This document shows positions 57,885-64,000 of a stretch of DNA of 64,000 nucleotides, in pieces. The stretch lies in assembly GCA_002292285.1 (NCBI GenBank), contig DBBP01000017.1:1-64000 (forward strand). The letters run 5' to 3'. The notes under the pieces are model-generated. The model was not told the origin of the DNA, ran no database searches, and saw only the letters and a program-made list of their open reading frames with translations. The translations under genes were made by a program, and so were the position numbers. This DNA is from Proteobacteria bacterium UBA981 (GTDB taxonomy: Bacteria > Pseudomonadota > Gammaproteobacteria > Ga0077536). Position 1 is the first letter of the stretch, and each line of letters opens with the position of its first letter.

Positions 57885-58490
57885 CTAGAAAATGACGATG
57901 CTTTTCTCGAGGTGATTGATCTGCCCTACCTCTCCGGATTTTTCGATCACGAAACGGACCGCAGTTTCCTCGTCGCCCTTCTCGGCTAACAGGGTCTCAC
58001 CATAATAGACAATCTCAAGAGCCGGATTAACTTTTGCGATTTTTACTGTTGCCGTAACCGGTTGATCAGTCTCACTTGCGTAGTAATGCAGGTTGACCAC
58101 GTATTCGCCCGGTACGACCCCTCTAACCGTAACAACTTCTTGATTCATCGGGTTCTGTATTTCAGTACCGTTCACCGTAATTGTGTCGTTCGCGGTGCCA
58201 CGGTCGTCACGATCGAGATGAATCAAGCCCGCCTCGCGATTGCGAAACCAGATCACGTTCCCATTGGGATCTTCCACCCACGTATCAACATCATCTGGAT
58301 TATTGTCCGGCCACCCGACCGTTATGATGTATTCCGCCTTCGGATCGACAATGCCTTTTTTCGCGACCGGGTTCATGAACATGATCGCGATTAAGAACAG
58401 ATACGTAAAACCTAGCAGGGCATTGAACAGCAGATCGGTGAACGGGTCGGACGTGGAGCGCGGCCGTTGCCAGCCGTTACTAAATGCCAT
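57885..58490 (-). CDS. ExbD/MotB-like channel partner with unusual periplasmic domain
   Basis: 201 residues. The N terminus DPFTDLLFNALLGFTYLFL has the layout of MotB/ExbD/TolR: a short cytoplasmic tail and one helix starting at an Asp (Asp19) in the position of the proton-carrying residue. The periplasmic part (about 45-200) contains YIITVGWPDNNPDDVDTWVE and PNGNVIWFRNREAGLIHLD and seems to be a beta-rich domain, not the OmpA peptidoglycan-binding or ExbD/TolR fold. It lies 18 bases after the ExbB-like gene, the exbB-exbD order. Likely the stator-rod subunit of a proton-driven complex; what it engages is unknown. Confidence 0.78.
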   Translation of the reverse strand: MAFSNGWQRPRSTSDPFTDLLFNALLGFTYLFLIAIMFMNPVAKKGIVDPKAEYIITVGWPDNNPDDVDTWVEDPNGNVIWFRNREAGLIHLDRDDRGTANDTITVNGTEIQNPMNQEVVTVRGVVPGEYVVNLHYYASETDQPVTATVKIAKVNPALEIVYYGETLLAEKGDEETAVRFVIEKSGEVGQINHLEKSIVIF

Positions 58491-58508
58491 GCTTGATACT
58501 GCTTCGCT

Positions 58509-59246
58509 CTAAACGAACGTAAGCCTGGAATCCGTGAGGCGAACGATTCGTTCGATCAGGTCGTCGGCGCCTTTATCGAGCAGTAGATATTGCAGACCAA
58601 GGGCCATGCTTCCGACCAGTCCGGCGAGCGTTGTGTACAGAGCGGTTCCCATGCCGTTGCTCATTTGTTTAAGCACCTTTTGCATGGTGTTGACATCCAG
58701 GGACGCCGTATCTGCGACAGAACCCAACATCAGGATAAATCCCACGATCGTCCCCAACAAGCCAAGCTTCAATAGCACATCAACCATGAACCAGCCGAGA
58801 TCATGCGAACCCTTTGTGTGCGCGACGAGTGTCCCGATCAGGGAAGATTGCTCGCCCTCGGGTGCACTTTCGTGTGGCTTGTCGCCACGGCGAATCAGAG
58901 TTTGTAAATGCTCGCCGATGACTGAATCGGCATCGAGGGCGTGCCCGTCAATTTTCACGCGCGATTCTCCGTCGCTCTCGACTCGCACAACGCGGTTGCC
59001 GATGTGCTCACTCACACTGCGAACGTGCTCGGTTTCTCGCGCAAGAAACAGCGCGCGCCTGGCGCAGTGCGCGCTACCGAGCAGGTAAAGAAGTCCAATA
59101 ATGAGACAGATGCGGCTGCGATCGCTGTCGAAGAGGAGTCCAAGGAGTCCTTCGCTCCAGCACACCATGAGTCCGAATGCCGCGAATCCGGTGACGAGCA
59201 ACCAAACCAGAAACAACCAGTAGGGTTGGTCCTTGAATCTCGGCAT
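58509..59246 (-). CDS. MotA/TolQ/ExbB-type proton channel protein
   Basis: 245 residues with two N-terminal helices (about 10-30, 46-68), a cytoplasmic domain (about 70-150), and two helices (about 156-178, 199-223) of the MotA/TolQ/ExbB core: LLKLGLLGTIVGFILML with Thr166, and NGMGTALYTTLAGLVGS with Thr205/206, matching the channel-lining Thr of ExbB/TolQ. Expected to form a ring around the product of the next gene. The four-helix pattern with two extra N-terminal helices differs from ExbB/TolQ (three helices). No TonB, TolA or flagellar gene is near. Confidence 0.88.
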   Translation of the reverse strand: MPRFKDQPYWLFLVWLLVTGFAAFGLMVCWSEGLLGLLFDSDRSRICLIIGLLYLLGSAHCARRALFLARETEHVRSVSEHIGNRVVRVESDGESRVKIDGHALDADSVIGEHLQTLIRRGDKPHESAPEGEQSSLIGTLVAHTKGSHDLGWFMVDVLLKLGLLGTIVGFILMLGSVADTASLDVNTMQKVLKQMSNGMGTALYTTLAGLVGSMALGLQYLLLDKGADDLIERIVRLTDSRLTFV

Positions 59247-59262
59247 GATTGGCGTTCCCCCT

Positions 59263-59730
59263 CTAGGGCTGCAACGGAAATTGACCGATCGCTTTGAGCG
59301 TCGCGTTCATTCGGCGGGCGAAAGCGTTGATCCGTTCATCGACATGGTCCGTTGGCAGCATTATCACGCTGATAACAGTTTCAGTGTCGTTCTCGTGGAC
59401 GGTAATTCTACACGGCATTTGGGCGACGAAACCTGGATCGAGAAGGAGTACCTCGCGGGCCAGTTCGAGGCTACAGAAATGGATGACTTCCACGTCCGGA
59501 AAATTCTCATAACCGCGCTCGCGCAGGCCCGCACCTATCGTATTGCGCCCCGTGATGCGGAAGTTTTGCTCCGTGATCGCGAAATTCAGCTCGAAGACAA
59601 CGTCGGCAAAAGCTTTCACCGTGTGATAGCGGATTACACCAGCATGGCCAGTCTCGGGAAGACCCGAAGCGCTTGCTACCGTTGCGAACAGGAGCAAGAT
59701 GCTGCCGAACAGCAGGTGCCGGTTATTCAT
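59263..59730 (-). CDS. DUF302-family periplasmic protein
   Basis: 155 residues: signal peptide (cleavage near ASA|SG), then a DUF302 domain (YHTVKAFADVVFELNFAITEQNFRI region through FARRMNATLKAIGQF). Two Cys (FCSLE and MPCRI) could form a disulfide. The family's function is unknown. It overlaps the L,D-transpeptidase gene by four bases and precedes the ExbB-like gene by 16 bases, so it belongs to the same transcript. Confidence 0.82.
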   Translation of the reverse strand: MNNRHLLFGSILLLFATVASASGLPETGHAGVIRYHTVKAFADVVFELNFAITEQNFRITGRNTIGAGLRERGYENFPDVEVIHFCSLELAREVLLLDPGFVAQMPCRITVHENDTETVISVIMLPTDHVDERINAFARRMNATLKAIGQFPLQP

Positions 59731-60338
59731 TCCTTGATAACAACGCGGGTTCCAATACCGAGATAAGCGCGTAATTCCTGCACCTGCGCATTACGCAGAG
59801 CGATGCATCCTTCGGTCCAGTCAAGCTTGTCGTGAATGTTAACTTTCTGTGGCGTTTCTTCGCCGATGCCATGGATGCCGATTGCGCCCCCCAAAGCCGT
59901 ATTTTGTGGCGGTGCTCTTCCAGCGCGCTGGGCGCTGACAATACGTTCGAATTCATCGTACGAGATAACCTTTCTGTTCAGGGCATGAAAGGCATCAATA
60001 GCATTGGGGTAATTGATTCCAACAAAGTAGTCGAATTTGCTGCGGTCGTTGAAGCTGGTGACCCGATACGTTCCGACAGGCGTCTTTTGGTCACCCAATA
60101 GATGTTTGTGGCCCGGTCCTCCACGACCTACTGCAACTTGAAACACTCGCAGGACTTCTTCACCGGCACGTACGATCAGCAGGCGGTTGCTTTTGTTGAC
60201 TTCGATTTCGTACTGGGCGGCACTGGCTGATTCAACCAGCATGAGAATCAGGCAGGCCACTATGCGGGAAAAGAATCGCAGCCGCGGTGCCGCTCGACGC
60301 ACGTTAGCTCCAGCAGGTTCTGACAGCGGCAAGTTCAT
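59727..60338 (-). CDS. L,D-transpeptidase (YkuD family)
   Basis: 203 residues with an N-terminal signal/anchor (about 22-40) and one YkuD domain: IGIHGIGEE and WTEGCIALRN supply the His-Gly and Ser/Cys-Gly-Cys active-site elements. Such enzymes make 3-3 cross-links or attach proteins to peptidoglycan. It is the first gene of the minus-strand cluster and overlaps the DUF302 gene by four bases, tying the cluster to the cell wall. Confidence 0.88.
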   Translation of the reverse strand: MNLPLSEPAGANVRRAAPRLRFFSRIVACLILMLVESASAAQYEIEVNKSNRLLIVRAGEEVLRVFQVAVGRGGPGHKHLLGDQKTPVGTYRVTSFNDRSKFDYFVGINYPNAIDAFHALNRKVISYDEFERIVSAQRAGRAPPQNTALGGAIGIHGIGEETPQKVNIHDKLDWTEGCIALRNAQVQELRAYLGIGTRVVIKE

Positions 60339-60486
60339 CGCGCTCGTTCTAAATCCCCAGGCCGTTTAATGTTCGCGGTGCATCGATGCCACTACATCAG
60401 GCTAGCGCACTGATTCTAATGGAATCGTCCCCGCCCATGCTACGCTAGCGTGCCTTGCAAGCTGTTCGCTGATAAATCCTAGGACC

Positions 60487-61020
60487 ATGGCCCACAGCAC
60501 GTCCCGTTACACACTGACTGCGATCCTGTTTCACTGGCTGACAGCGGTTCTCGTTGTCGCACTGTTGGCCATCGGGTGGTACATGGTTGAGTTGCCTAAA
60601 GGCGCCAGCCGCGGCGATTTTTTCCAACTGCACAAATCCATCGGCCTCAGTGTATTTGTGCTGTTGTGGGCGCGTTTGGCATGGCGCTTGTCTCACCCGC
60701 CGCCTGAGTTGCCTACAACGCTCGCCAGGTGGCAGCGTTACGTCGCGAAAGTAGTGCACTTGGCGTTCTACGTTCTGCTCATCGCGCAACCGCTAAGCGG
60801 CTATCTGTCAGCATCTTTCAGTGGTTACCGGACCGCCTGGTTTGGCGTGCCCCTGCCATATTGGAGCTGGCGCGACGCGCCATTGAACGAACTGTTCACA
60901 GAGATTCACGTCGTTGGCTCAATTTGCCTTGTGTTGCTCCTGGTCATGCATCTTCTCGGCAGCCTTTCGCATCTTGTGCAAGGTGATTCTGCGCTGTTCA
61001 AGCGCATGTGGCCGTGGTGA
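60487..61020 (+). CDS. cybB: Cytochrome b561
   Basis: 177 residues, four membrane helices with His ligands in ILFHWLTA, QLHKSIG, VHLAFYVLLIAQPLSGY and EIHVVGS. A di-heme b-type inner-membrane cytochrome of the CybB family, a superoxide:quinone oxidoreductase in E. coli; whether that activity holds here is open. ATG 60487 follows TAGGACC. A CTGGCG/CGCCAG hairpin (61031-61048) follows without a U tract. Confidence 0.92.
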   Translation: MAHSTSRYTLTAILFHWLTAVLVVALLAIGWYMVELPKGASRGDFFQLHKSIGLSVFVLLWARLAWRLSHPPPELPTTLARWQRYVAKVVHLAFYVLLIAQPLSGYLSASFSGYRTAWFGVPLPYWSWRDAPLNELFTEIHVVGSICLVLLLVMHLLGSLSHLVQGDSALFKRMWPW

Positions 61021-61162
61021 GATGAGGAAGCTGGCGAACACCCGCCAGTTCGACTTCTCGCGAGAGCAGAATTTCCGCGCCGACTTATAGTATTGTCGTT
61101 GCCGACGCCCATGCAGTACCGCATCCAGTCAGCGGTCCTGCGTTCATTAGTGAGGAAGTGCC

Positions 61163-61462
61163 ATGGACGAGAAAACCCAGCTCGAGATCGAAGCCGCGAC
61201 ATATCGACGGCTGCGAGATTTTTTGCGAGAAAACACCGATGTACAAAACATTGATCTCATGAATCTCGCAGGATTTTGTCGTAACTGCCTGTCAAAATGG
61301 TACCGCTCTGAAGCCGAATCGCGCGGCACGGAAATCGATTACGACCAGGCGCGTGAACTCATTTACGGCATGCCTTACGACGAGTGGAAGTCGCGCTTTC
61401 AAGGTCAGGCATCGGCCGATCAGCAGGCCAAGTTCGCCGAGCGGGAAAAGCAGCAATCTTGA
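61163..61462 (+). CDS. DUF1244-family protein
   Basis: 99 residues, ATG 61163 after GAGGAAG. The DUF1244 pattern is clear: YRRLRDFLRENTDVQNIDLM, the Cys pair FCRNCLSKWY, and YGMPYDEWKSRFQ. Small helical cytoplasmic protein of unknown function; the Cys pair might bind metal. A response-regulator gene follows 100 bases downstream. Confidence 0.9.
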   Translation: MDEKTQLEIEAATYRRLRDFLRENTDVQNIDLMNLAGFCRNCLSKWYRSEAESRGTEIDYDQARELIYGMPYDEWKSRFQGQASADQQAKFAEREKQQS

Positions 61463-61562
61463 CCCTGAAGCGACTCTCAAGATAAGCCTTGGGGGACATT
61501 CAAGTCTTGCAAACGGGGGCACAGCGCGGAGCCTATGCAAAGCCGGCGGCGAATCTGCCGGC

Positions 61563-62204
61563 ATGACCCAGACGCTCTCTATTTTGTTGGTTGATGCGCA
61601 CCCGGTCGTAAGGGTTGGCGCTCGCTCGCTGTTGGAAGCTGAACCCGGCATGTACGTCGCGGACGAAGCAGAAAGCGGCGAGAACGCCTGCCGCAAGTAC
61701 ATCGACCGACCCGCCGATGTGGTCGTCATCGATTTGGATCTGCCCGGCATCGGTGGTTTGGAAGCCATTCGTCGCATCAAGTCACGTCACCACGAGGCAC
61801 GAATTCTGGTCTTTACCGGCCACCATGAGACCGTATTCGTGGAGCAATCGCTGCAGGCGGGCGCGCGGGGATATTTGGGTAAACACTGCGCCGGTGCGGC
61901 GCTGCTCGAGGCTAACAGTCTGGTTGGGAACGGTGGTATTTATATCGAGCCGGACATTGCGCAACGCCTCGCGGTGCGCAAGACAACCGGCATTGAGACA
62001 CCCTTTGAACTGCTTTCAACCCGGGAATTTGAGATATTTTGCTTACTTGCCGAAGGGCTAAGCGTCAATCAGGTCTCGATTCGCTTGTCGTTGAGTAGCA
62101 AGACCGTCGCAAATTACGCAACGCAGATAAAAAGTAAACTCGATGTGCATACGATTGCCGAGCTTGCACGTATGGCGATCCGGCACGGGATTGTGTCAAT
62201 CTAA
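61563..62204 (+). CDS. NarL/FixJ-type response regulator, GacA/UvrY-like
   Basis: 213 residues from ATG 61563; the open frame reaches back into the DUF1244 gene, but the receiver domain begins here (SILLVDAHPVVRVGARSLL). Phospho-acceptor Asp57 (VVIDLDLPG), Thr in VFTGHHE and Lys in LGKHCAG are present. C-terminal LuxR HTH (LSTREFEIFCLLAEGLSVNQVSI). No histidine kinase lies nearby. Domain order resembles GacA/UvrY, but orthology is not shown. Confidence 0.9.
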   Translation: MTQTLSILLVDAHPVVRVGARSLLEAEPGMYVADEAESGENACRKYIDRPADVVVIDLDLPGIGGLEAIRRIKSRHHEARILVFTGHHETVFVEQSLQAGARGYLGKHCAGAALLEANSLVGNGGIYIEPDIAQRLAVRKTTGIETPFELLSTREFEIFCLLAEGLSVNQVSIRLSLSSKTVANYATQIKSKLDVHTIAELARMAIRHGIVSI

Positions 62205-62285
62205 GTTCCGCCAACGCTTGTCTAATATCATTAATCTTCTGTCTGCACACCGCTCTTTTCAGGCACTCCGGTTAGAATTGGCCAG

Positions 62286-62351
62286 CGCCGGTGAAGTTTG
62301 CCGGCACCGGCGAATTCGACGGCGAAATTTCAACGCGAAAATTGCCGGCAC
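62286..62351. repeat. Inverted and direct repeats upstream of the TonB receptor
   Basis: Perfect 8-bp inverted repeat CGCCGGTG (62286-62293) / CACCGGCG (62305-62312), and a 10-bp direct repeat TTGCCGGCAC at 62298-62307 and 62342-62351. They lie in the leader/promoter region between the response regulator and the receptor and could be operator sites or an RNA structure. A TAGAAT box (62273-62278) precedes them. Confidence 0.55.
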
Positions 62352-62403
62352 AATCTCAACATCAACCACTCGCTAGTCGACGGGCACCAGTCTGGGAGCT
62401 GAA

Positions 62404-62502
62404 ATGTATTTTTACCAGTTCAGTTCGAATCGTGATCGCTGGGCGCCAATTGCGGTGGCCATAGCCTGCTTCGCAACAAATGTATCGGCGGAATCCAGAT
62501 GA
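62404..62502 (+). CDS. 32-residue signal-peptide-like leader ORF
   Basis: ATG 62404 stands five bases after GGAG. The product (WAPIAVAIACFATNVSAESR at its C-terminal end) looks like a bare signal peptide with an A-x-A site and stops at TGA 62500-62502, sharing ATGA with the receptor start. It may be a coupling leader peptide or a relic of a duplicated 5' end. Confidence 0.4.
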   Translation: MYFYQFSSNRDRWAPIAVAIACFATNVSAESR

Positions 62503-64000
62503 CGGCGCCGAGCATCGTTTCACGTACCACGTTGGTGTCCGTCATGGTCGCGTATCTGCTTATCGTCCCGTTAACGGTTAACGCCGAACAGGTCGATGAG
62601 GAGGTCGTCGTCGTTGCCACCACCCCAGCTGGTGGCGTTGGCCAAAATGTCGAAAAACTCCCGTTCAACGTCCAAGTCAGCAGCGCGACTGATCTGGCGC
62701 GCAGTCAGGTTCTCGATCTGACCGACTTCCTTGCGACCAATCTTGGCAGCGTGAATATCAACTCAGCGCAAAGCAATCCATTACAACCTGACGTCCAATA
62801 CCGTGGCTACGCTGCGTCGCCGCTACTTGGGCTTTCGCAGGGGATCGCGGTGTACCAGAACGGGAGCCGGATTAATGAGCCTTTCGGAGACGCTGTCAAT
62901 TGGGATCTGATACCGCAGTCAGCGATACATCGCATTAGCCTGATCGGCGGCAGCAATCCGTTATTCGGGTTGAATACGCTCGGCGGCGCTTTATCGATCG
63001 AGATGAAAAACGGCTTTAACTTCGAAGGCCTTGAGGCACAGATTTCTGGTGGTGCCTGGGAGAGGGTGGTTGTGCACGGCCAGGCGGGCGGCAACGACGG
63101 GCGTTTCGGCTACTACATTAACGCGAGCTATTTCGAGGAAGGTGGGTGGCGTGACTTGTCGGATTCCGACGTTGTGAATGTACTCGCTTCTGCAAGTTAT
63201 CGTGGCGACAACGGTCGCCTCGACTTTACGACGCAACACGGTGACAGCGATTTGCGTGGCAATGGCTCTTCGCCATTGGGCTTATTGGAGCTTGACCGCG
63301 CAGCCGTGTTTACAGCGCCGGATATTACCGACAACACCATGACGATGGTCAATGTAACTGGAGCGTATGAATTCAGCGATTCTGTTAGCGCGAACGTCAG
63401 TGGATTTTATCGCCGCAATAAGACGGCGTCGTTTAACGGTGACGGTTCGGACTTGCTCGTTTGTGAGTTGGGCTCTGGCGCCTTTCTGCTCGATGAGTTC
63501 GACGAGTCAGCATTCGATTCAATTGGGTTCGATGACGACGATGTCTGTAGCGATAACGTACTCGGTGCTAATGATCCTGCTGACCTCGAAAGAATTCTCA
63601 CCGCCGGCTTTGGCCCCACTGGGGCGAGTATTGATGTAGATGATTTGACGGGTACTCTGAGCGGTACAGGAGTCCTTGCAGACTCGGCGATAAACAATAC
63701 TTCGCAGCGGAAACAGCGTAGCTACGGGGGTGATTTGCAATTTAATTTTTCGCGCACGCTGTTTGGCCACGTGAACGCCTTCACGCTGGGCTTCGGTTAC
63801 TACCGCGGCGCAGTACGTTTTGAGTCAGCCACCGAGCTCGCGACTCTCGACCCCCGCACGCGAAGTACCGAAGGCCGCGGCGTGGGTACTTTCTTGTCTG
63901 GAGACGCAACCAACGTCAGCACCTCGAGCGATACGCTGAGTGTCTACTTCAACGACGCGTTGGACCTTACGGAGCGTTTGACGCTTACCCTCGGCGGACG
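62499..64000 (+). CDS. TonB-dependent outer-membrane receptor (partial, 3' end outside)
   Basis: 500 codons are visible from ATG 62499. Signal peptide (cleavage near VNA|EQ), a TonB-box-like EEVVVVATT, the plug domain (LPFNVQVSSATDLARSQ, VQYRGYAASPLLGLSQGIAV, YQNGSRINEPFGDAVNWDLI, LGGALSIEMKNGF) and the first barrel strands. An Asp-rich segment (about residues 330-400, with CELG and VCSDN) lies in an extracellular loop. The substrate cannot be told. Preceded by the leader ORF and repeat region. Confidence 0.93.
   Translation, partial: MTAPSIVSRTTLVSVMVAYLLIVPLTVNAEQVDEEVVVVATTPAGGVGQNVEKLPFNVQVSSATDLARSQVLDLTDFLATNLGSVNINSAQSNPLQPDVQYRGYAASPLLGLSQGIAVYQNGSRINEPFGDAVNWDLIPQSAIHRISLIGGSNPLFGLNTLGGALSIEMKNGFNFEGLEAQISGGAWERVVVHGQAGGNDGRFGYYINASYFEEGGWRDLSDSDVVNVLASASYRGDNGRLDFTTQHGDSDLRGNGSSPLGLLELDRAAVFTAPDITDNTMTMVNVTGAYEFSDSVSANVSGFYRRNKTASFNGDGSDLLVCELGSGAFLLDEFDESAFDSIGFDDDDVCSDNVLGANDPADLERILTAGFGPTGASIDVDDLTGTLSGTGVLADSAINNTSQRKQRSYGGDLQFNFSRTLFGHVNAFTLGFGYYRGAVRFESATELATLDPRTRSTEGRGVGTFLSGDATNVSTSSDTLSVYFNDALDLTERLTLTLGG

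Noticed and set aside
1..64000. Insertion sequences, prophage genes, CRISPR arrays
   Set aside because: No transposase, integrase other than XerD, terminal repeats, or regularly spaced repeats were seen.

Overview
The window reads as a chromosomal core region of a gammaproteobacterium with roughly 55 percent GC. The evidence is the classical gene strings it carries: tRNA-fMet-rimP-nusA-infB-rbfA-truB-rpsO-pnp, rpsP-rimM-trmD-rplS, and map / rpsB-tsf-pyrH-frr-uppS-cdsA-dxr-rseP-bamA-skp-lpxD-fabZ-lpxA-lpxB-rnhB-dnaE-accA-tilS. MutH, DsbC, HldE/HldD/WaaA and a TolC-type channel point to a Gram-negative cell that makes lipopolysaccharide and probably uses Dam-directed mismatch repair. No insertion sequence, prophage or CRISPR array was seen. 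A finer placement (an environmental lineage near Chromatiales or Woeseiales) is only a guess.

Layout. 1-3.5 kb: the end of a lysine-rich, histone H1-like gene with an apparent -1 frameshift, then PBP1b (mrcB) and a TPR lipoprotein resembling its activator LpoP. 3.8-12.5 kb: initiator tRNA and the translation/transcription operon through pnp. 12.6-13.9 kb (minus strand): a SPOR lipoprotein without an ordinary start codon behind an AT-rich promoter, and 5-formyl-THF cyclo-ligase. 14-16.3 kb: the rpsP operon. 16.3-21.8 kb: glutaredoxin-like protein, xerD, then an orphan GspE-type ATPase and a Ser/Thr kinase with a cyclic-nucleotide-binding domain, lying between xerD and dsbC. 21.9-28.6 kb: a 935-residue TPR protein and the heptose/Kdo genes hldE, hldD, waaA. 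28.7-34.7 kb: glycine-zipper protein, then minus-strand pcm-tolC-cysteine hydrolase and mutH-dusA plus map. 34.7-55.5 kb: the long ribosome/envelope/lipid A/replication string. 55.5-60.3 kb: a minus-strand accessory cluster. 60.5-64 kb: cytochrome b561, a DUF1244 protein, a LuxR-type response regulator and the start of a TonB-dependent receptor.

The best candidate for an undescribed system is the minus-strand cluster at 55546-60338. It combines a MotA/TolQ/ExbB-type proton channel, an ExbD/MotB-like partner whose periplasmic part is not of the usual type, a two-helix membrane protein, a membrane-spanning protein with a periplasmic VWA domain and a cytoplasmic FHA domain, a DUF302 periplasmic protein and an L,D-transpeptidase. 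This looks like a proton-driven envelope motor with a phospho-threonine-reading output. Its function is inferred from domain content only.

Other points of interest are the dnaX-like slippery heptamer at 118-124, an initiator tRNA with U1/U72 in place of the usual C1/A72, a probable CTG start for waaA, an LpxD lacking usual family motifs, and a short signal-peptide-like ORF overlapping the TonB receptor start.
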